Positions 28,108 through 35,927 of a stretch of 64,000 nucleotides of DNA are shown here, piece by piece. How positions within the stretch are numbered: the first letter of the stretch is position 1; the number at the start of each line of letters is the position of its first letter. Origin of the DNA: Planctomycetota bacterium (GTDB taxonomy: Bacteria > Planctomycetota > Planctomycetia > Pirellulales > Lacipirellulaceae). A program made the position numbers and the translations under genes. The DNA is taken from positions 18,620-82,619 of the forward strand of contig JAJRSE010000139.1 of assembly GCA_024278955.1 (NCBI GenBank). The letters run 5' to 3'. The notes beneath the pieces were generated by a model that did no database searches, had not been told where the DNA came from, and worked only from the letters and a program-made list of their open reading frames with translations.

Positions 28108-29565
28108 ATGGCCAAGCAAAATTTACTGGTATTCTCTGTGATAGCTGCAGTCGTCGTGACTGGTTGCCGAACATCGCAACACATTCGTGATCCGGAGTAC
28201 GCAAAAGTCGCTCGTGAGATCGGGCAAGCTTGGCATGCGTCGCAAACGGTGGTGATCACAACACCTCCCGTTTTCGAGGATCTCGCCGGTCCTCACTCGG
28301 TCGAAGAGTACATCCAAGTCGCTTTGACGCAAAATCCGGGGATACAAGCAGCTCGCAAAAAAATGGAGTCACTCGCGCACCAAGTGCCTGTGGCTGCGAG
28401 TCTCCCCGACCCGATCCTCAATGTGACGGCACAACCCGAACCTGTTCAGACGGCTGCTGGCCAGCAAGAACTCATCGTCGCGGCCAATCAGAAGTTCTTG
28501 TTGTTCGGCAAGCTCGACTCACGGGCCAGTTTGGCAGAATCGCAAACCAACGTGGCGCGTGCCCAGTTAGCAGCAGTTGAGCTTGCGACCATTGCCAAAG
28601 TCAAACGAGCCTACTACGAACTCTATTTTCTTCAACAAGCGATCGCTGTCACCGGAGACGAGCAAAAGCTGCTCGTCGAAATTCGTGAAGTGGCCAACAC
28701 ACGATACAAGGCTGGACAGACGAGCCAGCAAGATGTCCTGCGTGCCGACCTGGAAGTTTCCAACGTCGAAAACGACCTCATCCGGCTTCGACAACAACTG
28801 ACCAGCGGGCAGGCGCGTTTGGCGCGTCTGCTCCACATCGCACCTCAGACGCAAGTCGCTGCCCTGTTAAACCTTACGCAGAAACAAGCTCCTCGTGATC
28901 TGGAATTTTTGCAGCAGCAAGCCGTCAGCGCACGACCCGAACTCCACGCCCAGCTGGCAGCCGTTCGGCGCGATCGTAGCGCCGTTAACTTGGCGCGATT
29001 GGACTACAAACCCGATGTCACACTCGGACTTTCATGGATCGATGTTGCAGAAAACGGCATCAGCCCCGTCTCGAACGGTCGCGATTCGTTTCTGCTGAGT
29101 GCAGGCGTAAATCTTCCCATTTATCGCAAGCGGCTCGATAGCTCGGTACGTTCGGCAGAGGCCAAAGTTGTATCGACGGTGCGTGAGTACGACTCGCTTC
29201 GAGACGGAACCCTAGAAGAAGTTACCGACCTTTTTGCCCAGGCACGCAGTCAAGAAGACATGCTGCTGTTGTTCCACGACGACATCCTTCCAAAGGCTCG
29301 CCAGACATTAGAAGTCTCGAACCAAGCCTACAACGTCGGCGAAGTCGACTTTCTGCAGTTGATCGACAACTGGCGACAGCTCCTGCGTTACGAAATCAAC
29401 TATCGCCGCCTCGAAGCTTCTTTGAGGCAAACGCTGGCCGAATTGGAACGTGTTGTTGGCGGTATGCTCGACCAACCCGTGCCTGAAATGATTTCAGGGC
29501 CATTTGCCGAGCCTGAAGTCCTTCCAAGCGTGCCATCAGCCGAAGAAGCTGAAGAGCAAGAATAG
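28108..29565 (+). CDS. TolC-family outer-membrane channel (CusC-like lipoprotein)
   Basis: Outer-membrane exit duct of the tripartite metal pump; 485 residues. Signal peptide with lipobox VVVTGC (Cys at about 19), then two OEP repeats with the usual helical blocks: EYIQVALTQNPGIQAARKKM, ANQKFLLFGKLDSRA and RYKAGQTSQQDVLRADLE in the first; DVTLGLSW, VNLPIYRKRLDSSV and AYNVGEVDFLQLIDNWRQLL in the second. GAAGGAGG precedes the ATG. Together with the adaptor and pump at 20481-26218 it completes the system. Confidence 0.9.
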   Translation: MAKQNLLVFSVIAAVVVTGCRTSQHIRDPEYAKVAREIGQAWHASQTVVITTPPVFEDLAGPHSVEEYIQVALTQNPGIQAARKKMESLAHQVPVAASLPDPILNVTAQPEPVQTAAGQQELIVAANQKFLLFGKLDSRASLAESQTNVARAQLAAVELATIAKVKRAYYELYFLQQAIAVTGDEQKLLVEIREVANTRYKAGQTSQQDVLRADLEVSNVENDLIRLRQQLTSGQARLARLLHIAPQTQVAALLNLTQKQAPRDLEFLQQQAVSARPELHAQLAAVRRDRSAVNLARLDYKPDVTLGLSWIDVAENGISPVSNGRDSFLLSAGVNLPIYRKRLDSSVRSAEAKVVSTVREYDSLRDGTLEEVTDLFAQARSQEDMLLLFHDDILPKARQTLEVSNQAYNVGEVDFLQLIDNWRQLLRYEINYRRLEASLRQTLAELERVVGGMLDQPVPEMISGPFAEPEVLPSVPSAEEAEEQE

Positions 29566-29625
29566 CTTCTTCCCCCGCCAAATATCCCACCAATATTTAG
29601 ATCCCGCAATCTAAAAGGGCTCACC

Positions 29626-29946
29626 ATGAAAAACTCAACAACGCATTTGTGTCTGCTCGCAGTAGCATTTCTTTTGTTTCTAGGAGGCTGTGCACCTGCC
29701 TACCAGAGCTACTCAGAGTGCCGCGTCAACTGTCGATATTGCCCGCCATGTCCCTTGCCGTACTCGCACAGCAGTGGCTGCCAGTGCCACTCTTGTGCCG
29801 CGTCAAAATACCTGAATCAAATGCCACAAAACGTCCTGAGTAGTTTTCCTGCCGACATGCAAGAGATCGCTCCTGCAGAGTCCAGCGAAAAAAAATCCGA
29901 CTCCGAAGAATCCAAAACAGAGGAGTCTACCTCGCAGGAAAATTAA
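29626..29946 (+). CDS. Cys-rich lipoprotein with acidic tail
   Basis: A 106-residue lipoprotein with lipobox LFLGGC (Cys at about 22). Next comes a Cys-dense section: CRVNCRYCPPCPLPY and SGCQCHSCAASKYL, and then a Ser/Glu/Lys-rich tail (SSEKKSDSEESKTEEST). It lies 60 bp after the outer-membrane channel gene and probably shares its transcript. The cysteine cluster suggests metal binding at the membrane surface; no named family recognised. Confidence 0.68.
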   Translation: MKNSTTHLCLLAVAFLLFLGGCAPAYQSYSECRVNCRYCPPCPLPYSHSSGCQCHSCAASKYLNQMPQNVLSSFPADMQEIAPAESSEKKSDSEESKTEESTSQEN

Positions 29947-30218
29947 CATTGGAGCCAAATCCTACCACTTAGATGCTGCCCAACTCGGAAAGCTTCACCG
30001 ATGTGCGAAAATGCACTCTTCTTCCGCAATAATTTTATTTTTCAGCAAATCCGTGTTGACGCGAACCTCAAGTCGGCGGTAAACGTAGAACGGCAGGTAG
30101 AACAAATACAAATATAGGTAATGAGTTGTTTTGATTGGTCTTGGTTCTTGGGAAGGTCGATGAAAGAAAAATGGAACTGAGGGCTCTGCCCTCAAAACTG
30201 AGCTATCGAAATCAAAAA

Positions 30219-30656
30219 ATGAATCAGACCGTCACCCACATCACGAAAATCTTGGCCCTGCTGGCAGTTCTGCTGCTCCCAGTGCAAAGCTCCATGGCAG
30301 CAACTTGCTGTTGCCAGCGTGCTGTAGGTCAATCGTGGCCTGAGCGTTCTACCGATTCGCCAGCAAGTTGTTGCAGTCAGCAAAGTTCAAGTCCCTGCTG
30401 CTGCCGTTCGAGTGGTTCTGACTCGGATTCGCAATCATGTTGTTGCCCCTCTGGATGTCGCTGCACAACTTCGCCTGATGCAGTTGCTTTTACTGCTGAT
30501 TCGTCCTCCGAATTAGACCTTTCTGCCTGCGTGGCTCCATGTGCTTCGGCTAGCGTTTGCCAGAATAAGCAGCAATGCTTGCTGACAAGCGGAGACGTTT
30601 ATAGCCAAGTCAGCGGATCTGAACTCTGCGTTCAGCTTTGCCGCTATCAACTCTGA
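30219..30656 (+). CDS. Secreted Cys-rich protein with C-terminal CVQLCRYQL tail (family member C)
   Basis: A 145-residue protein with a signal peptide ending near SSMAA (residue 27), then TCCCQR, SCCSQQSSSPCCCRSSG, SCCCPSGCRC, a linker, CVAPCASASVC, and the tail LCVQLCRYQL. The tail matches the proteins at 14647 and 19470. The ATG at 30219 is chosen because the signal peptide begins there. A hairpin at 30674-30699 follows. The likely role is thiol-based metal sequestration outside the cytoplasm. Confidence 0.72.
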   Translation: MNQTVTHITKILALLAVLLLPVQSSMAATCCCQRAVGQSWPERSTDSPASCCSQQSSSPCCCRSSGSDSDSQSCCCPSGCRCTTSPDAVAFTADSSSELDLSACVAPCASASVCQNKQQCLLTSGDVYSQVSGSELCVQLCRYQL

Positions 30657-30673
30657 TTCTCTCCTTCCATGCG

Positions 30674-30699
30674 GGCTTGTGGCTCTGATGCCACGAGCC
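30674..30699 (+). terminator. Hairpin after the Cys-rich gene, possible terminator
   Basis: GGCTTGTGGC pairs with GCCACGAGCC (ten pairs, one of them G-T) around a six-base loop, 18 bases after the stop codon of the Cys-rich gene. Only a weak T-rich stretch (ATTCTTTG) follows, so termination efficiency is doubtful. Confidence 0.45.
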
Positions 30700-30817
30700 A
30701 TTCTTTGAATTCCCGGCGAAGCGCTCCCCCCAGGATTCGTTCGTCGCATCATTCCGCGTTGGTTGCCATCATCATTTACCAGCATCGCGCAAGCGGTTTG
30801 CCTGGAAGGAGATATCA

Positions 30818-31582
30818 ATGATTCTACAAAGCTCATGCATCGTCGTGGATTGTCCCATTTGTGGCCGTCCCTTGGAAATGGAATCGTACTGTGTTGGGCA
30901 AGAGGTACACTGTGGCCATTGTCGTGGCGGATTGATCGCCTACGAGGCAGCGGATGGCTCGTTTGCCTCGAGGAACTCGAATGGAAAGGATTCGCTGAGA
31001 AGAGCTGAGCAGCTATTGCGTGTTACGCATGGAACCAGCTCTTCCGCTTCAAGCCATTGCCGCCGACCGGGTTTGCCACAGGCTTCACGCTTGAACGACA
31101 AAAAACGTACGGGCCGTTTTTGCTGCACTTTGCCTCAAGACGAAGAGTGCAAACGCGATCCAGAGCCAACGGTTTTGTTGGTTGAGCATCGCGATGAGGT
31201 CTTCGCACGACTTGCCACCGACATGGCCGAATTTGGCATTCGCGTACTCCGTGCCAAATCGACGAATGAGGCGATGAAGCTCTACGATAAACAGAAGCCT
31301 ACCTTGATTGTCGGCAACGTCGATTTGCCCGGTCAAAGCGGCTGGTTGATGGCTGCCAAGCTGCGTCTGTTCGACCGCGGCGTTTGCATCTGGCTTTATC
31401 AGCGTCAGCCTTCCAACTACGGCCAAGAGATTGCCACTTTCTTGGGTGTTGATGTGTTAGTTCCCTACCAAGGCGATTTACTTAGCTTATCAGAGCGAGT
31501 TGTTGATCTGATGGACCACCGCAGTAAGTCGCCTGCTGGCGAAGACGGCAGCAACAGGAGTGAAGAATCGGCTGCTGCTTAA
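30818..31582 (+). CDS. Zinc-ribbon plus degenerate receiver-domain protein
   Basis: A 254-residue cytoplasmic protein. The N-terminus has a zinc ribbon with two Cys pairs (CPICGRPLEM and VHCGHCRGG). A variable linker follows, then a CheY-like receiver fold from about residue 118: TVLLVEHRDEVFARLATDM, TLIVGNVDLPGQSGWLMAAK. The phospho-acceptor position, normally Asp in L-L-D-x-x-L-P, is Asn167 (VGNVDLPG), so classical phosphorylation is unlikely. GGAGAT precedes the ATG. It may be a regulator or scaffold of the metal cluster; there is no DNA-binding domain and no histidine kinase nearby. Confidence 0.7.
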   Translation: MILQSSCIVVDCPICGRPLEMESYCVGQEVHCGHCRGGLIAYEAADGSFASRNSNGKDSLRRAEQLLRVTHGTSSSASSHCRRPGLPQASRLNDKKRTGRFCCTLPQDEECKRDPEPTVLLVEHRDEVFARLATDMAEFGIRVLRAKSTNEAMKLYDKQKPTLIVGNVDLPGQSGWLMAAKLRLFDRGVCIWLYQRQPSNYGQEIATFLGVDVLVPYQGDLLSLSERVVDLMDHRSKSPAGEDGSNRSEESAAA

Positions 31583-31797
31583 GTTATTCTTGGTGAAAGC
31601 ACTGCTGTCGGATGGCATTCCGTGGGAAAAACAAAAAGACTGTGAAGAATTGAACAAAAGTGTGCATCCAACGGGTGTACAATTACACGTTCTGGCTGGA
31701 AATACTTACTCTGCCGTCAACCGTTTTGGCGGCAAGCAGGCTCGTCCAGTGGAGACACAACACTTCCGTTCCCGTTTTTCTAGAAAGGATGGTCAGT

Positions 31798-32433
31798 ATG
31801 ACTATCGCACGATCTCAGGTTTTATTCTCCCTAGCAGTTGGCTTGACGCTAGGAGGCTTAAATGTCACGAGTGCTTTTGCACAGGCCACAAAAGAGCCTC
31901 CTCATGCTGCTGAACATGGCGAACACGACCATGATGCCATGAAAGCTGAGCAGGAGATTAGCAAATCGCTAGCGGCTTTGTCTGATGCAGATCGCAAGCA
32001 GGCCGTGACACAACGTTTTTGCCCGATCATGGAGTATAGTCGACTCGGCGCAGACGGCGCGCCACTCAAAGTAACAATTGGTGGTACCTCGGTATTCGTT
32101 TGCTGCGAAGGATGTATTGAAGATGCCGAGGCAGACGGAAAAGCAACGTTGGCAAAGGTGTTGAAGCTGGCGAAAGCTTCAGCTGCTCTGGCAAAAATGC
32201 CCGCCAAAGAACGAGCCGCAGCAGAAGCTCAGAAGTATTGTGCGATTGCCAACAAGAATTTCCTCGGTTTGATGGGAGCACCTATCAAGCTAGAATTGGA
32301 CGGTGAGTCGGTCTACTTGTGTTGCAAAGGCTGCGTTGCCAAAGCCAAGGCCGATCCTGCAGGTACCCTGGCAAAGGCCAAGGCCCTAAAGAAGGCTGGC
32401 AAAGGCGATGGCCACGACGATCATGAACATTGA
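31798..32433 (+). CDS. Secreted protein with two YHS-like CC.GC modules and His-rich ends
   Basis: A 211-residue protein with a signal peptide ending in TSAFAQ (about residue 29), then a His-rich piece (HAAEHGEHDHD). Module one, with Cys75, reads FCPIMEYSRLGADGAPLKV and FVCCEGCIED. Module two, with Cys148, reads YCAIANKNFLGLMGAPIKL and YLCCKGCVAK. It ends GDGHDDHEH. The linkers before each module (ALSDADRKQAVTQR, KMPAKERAAAEAQK) repeat those of the CusB-like adaptor. The ATG at 31798 is preceded by AAAGGATGG. Probably a periplasmic metal chaperone or buffer. Confidence 0.75.
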   Translation: MTIARSQVLFSLAVGLTLGGLNVTSAFAQATKEPPHAAEHGEHDHDAMKAEQEISKSLAALSDADRKQAVTQRFCPIMEYSRLGADGAPLKVTIGGTSVFVCCEGCIEDAEADGKATLAKVLKLAKASAALAKMPAKERAAAEAQKYCAIANKNFLGLMGAPIKLELDGESVYLCCKGCVAKAKADPAGTLAKAKALKKAGKGDGHDDHEH

Positions 32434-32488
32434 GTTGAATGATTCGCTCAGTGTTCACCTTGTTACCTTGTCACGCTCGCGATAGACG

Positions 32489-32544
32489 GCTAACTGGGGC
32501 GGTCGGAGCCATGCTTCTTTGGTTCCGACCGTCCCCAGCCTAGC
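32489..32544 (+). terminator. Very stable hairpin, possible terminator of the metal cluster
   Basis: GCTA, one unpaired base, CTGGGGCGGTCGGA and GCC pair with GGTTCCGACCGTCCCCAG and TAGC around a loop of about ten bases; almost 20 pairs in all. It lies 56 bases after the stop of the two-module gene. The following bases (GATTGCTTGTCTTTCC) are only moderately T-rich. Confidence 0.5.
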
Positions 32545-32614
32545 GATTGCTTGTCTTTCCTTGTCATCAGCTGTGTTTTTCTCGTGTTAGTGCCTCGCCA
32601 AAAGTGAGCCCTTG

Positions 32615-33172
32615 ATGGAAAACCTCATCGCTTTCCCAAAAGCTTGGGAATTCCACCCGATGTTGGTCCATTTTCCGATCGCCTTTCTATTGGGCGGCGC
32701 GGTCTTGATGTTGTGGACCATGCGACGGCCAAGCGAGATGCTACATCGAACGGTGGCAGGACTGTTGCTCGCTGGCGTCCTCTTTGGCTGGTTGGCTGCA
32801 GCGACTGGCGGGCTGGCTTACCTCACTGTGCCGGCGCACACCGAAGAAGGCCACGGGCTGATGCTCTGGCATCTTGGACTTGGGCTGGCGATGCTAGCTC
32901 TATTCACTTGGGTCTCCATTGCGCGCTGGCGAGGACGGGAGACCGCGGCTACCAAACAGCAGTTGGCTGTCACCTTAGTCGGAGCCGTGCTGTTGATGCT
33001 TACGGGCCATGTGGGCGGGTCGGTCGTCTTTCGCCACGGTGCCGGTGTCGATCCAGAAATCCTCTCCCGAGAAATCCGCGAAGGCCATTCGCACGCGAGC
33101 GGGCACTCAGATTCAAGCGAATCGAGTAGCGAACATCACAAGAGCAAATCGGATGCTCATCGTCACGATTGA
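32615..33172 (+). CDS. DUF2231 membrane protein with His-rich tail
   Basis: A 185-residue inner-membrane protein with four predicted helices and the DUF2231 signature FHPMLVHFPIAFLLGG at the N-terminus. The C-terminal 45 residues are hydrophilic and His-rich (GHSHASGHSDSSES, EHHKSKSDAHRHD). DUF2231 proteins often occur beside cytochromes and metal transporters; here a P460-type cytochrome follows. The His tail would lie in solution and could bind metal. A TTG codon directly before the ATG is an alternative start. Confidence 0.8.
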   Translation: MENLIAFPKAWEFHPMLVHFPIAFLLGGAVLMLWTMRRPSEMLHRTVAGLLLAGVLFGWLAAATGGLAYLTVPAHTEEGHGLMLWHLGLGLAMLALFTWVSIARWRGRETAATKQQLAVTLVGAVLLMLTGHVGGSVVFRHGAGVDPEILSREIREGHSHASGHSDSSESSSEHHKSKSDAHRHD

Positions 33173-33418
33173 CGTTGATCGCAGTCAATAGGTGCCTATT
33201 CTGCGCTGTTTGTCCATTTGTTTTTTTCAAAACTCACGCATGTATTTTTAAGCCTTTGCTGAAGGAAGTGTTGCTTCCGAGCATCCAACAGCGCAAGATA
33301 GGTGCAGTTTTCGTCCCTCATTTGAATGTTCAAATGTTAGAGGCCTTTCAAGCACAGCAGCACGCCACAGAGAATTTGGAAAGCCTTTCGCTTCCCATTT
33401 GTTTCGGAGATTTTTTCC

Positions 33419-34135
33419 ATGCGAATATCTTTGTACTTTATCGCAATCCTCATTCTGGTTCTGTCAGGGGACCATGCACTGGCTCAGGGGTCTGGAAGCA
33501 GTCGTTCTTCAGCACCACGCTCTTCCCCAGCACCAGATCGGTACAATTCGGCAGTTCCAGCGACTCCCAAGCCTCCTACTCATGCCCAATTCGCCGCATC
33601 ATTTTGGGGGCACTTGAAAAATGATAAGGGATCCTATCGCCAGTGGGGGTCGCCTGGAAAAAACAGAAGCCTGGGAGAGTCGCTGAAATTAGAGGGGGCA
33701 GCCGGGGGAAAAGCACCGTCTGGAATGCCTCATAAAGAAGTCGGAAAAACCTATCTCAATCACACCGCCAACATGGCCCTGCAAAAATTGCCTTTGAAGT
33801 CCGTACTCGTGCGAGAAGCGTACGCTGCGGATGGCCTAACGCTTGAAAACATCACGGTCATGTATCGTTCAAAAGGAGTTGATCCAGAAAATGGCGATTG
33901 GTATTGGATAATGTACCTGCCCAACGGCAGCCTCGCCTCAACATCGCCGGAGCAAGGTAATCGGCCGATTGCTGGCCGGGTTCAGAGTTGTATCCAATGC
34001 CACCGGCAAGCTGCCGGCAATGATTTTGTGTTCCTGAATGATCGACCGGCCCCGGGAGCCCCCCCATCCAATCCACATGGCAGGGCTCAGGGAGTTCCCC
34101 AAGCGGATCCAGATGGCAGCGGGTCGCGACGATGA
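33419..34135 (+). CDS. Cytochrome P460-like secreted haem protein
   Basis: A 238-residue exported protein with a signal peptide (to about ALAQG, residue 24), a Ser/Pro-rich linker and a P460-type domain. The haem c site is CIQCH at residues 191-195, followed by RQAAGNDFVF, the family's end block (CxxCH..A...DYVF). DWYWIMYLPNG and GLTLENITVMYRSKG also fit. P460 proteins oxidise hydroxylamine or detoxify NO; planctomycetes carry many relatives of unknown substrate. The C-terminal 30 residues overlap the start of the next gene. Confidence 0.75.
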   Translation: MRISLYFIAILILVLSGDHALAQGSGSSRSSAPRSSPAPDRYNSAVPATPKPPTHAQFAASFWGHLKNDKGSYRQWGSPGKNRSLGESLKLEGAAGGKAPSGMPHKEVGKTYLNHTANMALQKLPLKSVLVREAYAADGLTLENITVMYRSKGVDPENGDWYWIMYLPNGSLASTSPEQGNRPIAGRVQSCIQCHRQAAGNDFVFLNDRPAPGAPPSNPHGRAQGVPQADPDGSGSRR

Positions 34136-35927
34136 ACCAGCTGTCGTGACCAGACTACGAAATCTACGAATTCAAATCACACCGCTTTCAAAGCTTGTTG
34201 TTTTGGCGGTTCTGTCAGAGTCGATTTATCTATTAATCGCGTTGACAGGGCAAAGTCTGCATGTAGAGGGCGTCGGCGACTGGTCTCTGCTTTCGATTCT
34301 CGGGCTGTTCACGGGGGCCTTTTTTGTTCATCTGTGGGCACTCAAGGTTGCTTTGGCAGCACCGCAGAATCGTCGCCTGCTAGTGTTCCTAGGCATTCCT
34401 GCTTTGGTGTTCCGTCTCACTTTGTTGTGTACTGACCCGATCGCAGAACTCGACATCTACCGTTATTTGTGGGATGGCGAAGTCTGCTCTCACGGTGTGA
34501 GCCCCTACCAATACAGCCCAGCGCAAGTCCTGGCAGTTTCAGGCGGAGCGTTTGCCCCGACCAACCAGAATTCGGCAGATCAAATTCCGGCCGACTTGGC
34601 CAAGCTTGTAAAGCTGCGTGACAGGTCGCCGGAGATGGCAGAGATCATTCGACGAATTCACTTTTCCGAGCTCCCGACGATTTATCCTCCGACGAGCCAG
34701 GTCGTTTTCACACTAGCCAGCCTCACCACTCCCAAACAGGCATCCATTCTGCATCGCATGGTGGTTTTCAAAGCTTGGTTTGTTCTTTTTGATATGATGA
34801 CGTTGTACCTCGTGGTGCTACTTTTGCGTTTTGTTGGCAGACCGGTCGCATGGTCTCTTGTCTATGGTTGGTGTCCCTTGTTAATCAAGGAGATTGCGAA
34901 CAGTGGCCACCTTGATGCGGTGGCGGTATTCTTCACGACACTTGCAATCTGGCTGACGGTGCGAGCATGCTTTACTGCTGCAAGCTCGCAAGCAGAAGAG
35001 GCGAATAACACACGATCGAAGCGAGCAATCTTGGGTGCCGCCCTTACGCTGGGTCTTGCAATCGGGGCAAAAATTTATCCGCTGGTGTTGGTCCCTTTGT
35101 TTCTCTTTGCGAGCAACCAGCGATTTGGTTTGCGAAGAACGATCTTGATTGGGCTCGTGTTACTATTTGCAACCAGTTTCATCATGTGGCCCATGGTTCC
35201 GACAGGTAAGCTAGCGGAATTGTCCGCTTTTCGCTTTCCTTCGACCTCGGACGAACTCCCGCCGTTGCCTCCCCCGCACATCGGAACAGAGGCGGGCGAC
35301 CCCAGCAAGAGCCTCCGCGCATTCCTCAGTGAATGGGAGATGAATGATTTCTTGTTCTTGCTGTGGATGGAAAACATCCGTCCCACTCACGAATTGCCCG
35401 CAAGTGATGTTGCCTGGTTTTCTATCGTGCCTGAACAATGGCGAAAGCCGGTGCGCGAAATCACGGGGCGAATGACCGGCGTAGAACCGAGCCGTACCCC
35501 GTTCTTTTTTTCTCGTGCGGTGACCTCTAGCGGACTACTCCTCCTGGCGATCGGGCTTGCTTGGCGTGCAAACAGACGCGGGACAGCCGACGCATTTCTG
35601 GAAGCGGCCTTTCTCACCATGGCTTGGTTTTGGTTAATTTTGCCAACCGGGAATCCATGGTACTGGACTTGGGCCTTGCCGCTGCTCCCCTTTGCCCGCA
35701 GCAAGGCGTGGCTCGCATTGAGCGGCCTTACACTGATCTACTACGTACGTTTCTGGTTGACGTTTCACTATTTGGACACGCCCGTGCCGGGATTCACCTA
35801 CAAGGGGCCATTATTCTTTGACTACGTCGTGACTTGGCTGGAATTCGGACCATGGTTTGTCGCACTGGGATTCGCGCAACTAACGTCAATAGCCGGTAAG
35901 CTACGACGGCTTGCCAAACTCGGCTAG
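34113..35927 (+). CDS. GT-C type polyprenol-linked glycosyltransferase
   Basis: A polytopic membrane protein of about 604 residues. The loop PIAELDIYRYLWDGEVCSHG followed by VSPYQYSP is the Asp-containing signature of the MptA/MptB-type alpha-mannosyltransferase group, which uses polyprenyl-phosphate sugars on the outer face of the membrane. About 12 hydrophobic helices follow. The start is uncertain: the frame is open from 34038, overlapping the P460 gene; the ATG at 34113 leaves a 23-base overlap. The stop TAG is shared as CTAG with the convergent gene. The acceptor is unknown. Confidence 0.75.
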   Translation: MAAGRDDEPAVVTRLRNLRIQITPLSKLVVLAVLSESIYLLIALTGQSLHVEGVGDWSLLSILGLFTGAFFVHLWALKVALAAPQNRRLLVFLGIPALVFRLTLLCTDPIAELDIYRYLWDGEVCSHGVSPYQYSPAQVLAVSGGAFAPTNQNSADQIPADLAKLVKLRDRSPEMAEIIRRIHFSELPTIYPPTSQVVFTLASLTTPKQASILHRMVVFKAWFVLFDMMTLYLVVLLLRFVGRPVAWSLVYGWCPLLIKEIANSGHLDAVAVFFTTLAIWLTVRACFTAASSQAEEANNTRSKRAILGAALTLGLAIGAKIYPLVLVPLFLFASNQRFGLRRTILIGLVLLFATSFIMWPMVPTGKLAELSAFRFPSTSDELPPLPPPHIGTEAGDPSKSLRAFLSEWEMNDFLFLLWMENIRPTHELPASDVAWFSIVPEQWRKPVREITGRMTGVEPSRTPFFFSRAVTSSGLLLLAIGLAWRANRRGTADAFLEAAFLTMAWFWLILPTGNPWYWTWALPLLPFARSKAWLALSGLTLIYYVRFWLTFHYLDTPVPGFTYKGPLFFDYVVTWLEFGPWFVALGFAQLTSIAGKLRRLAKLG

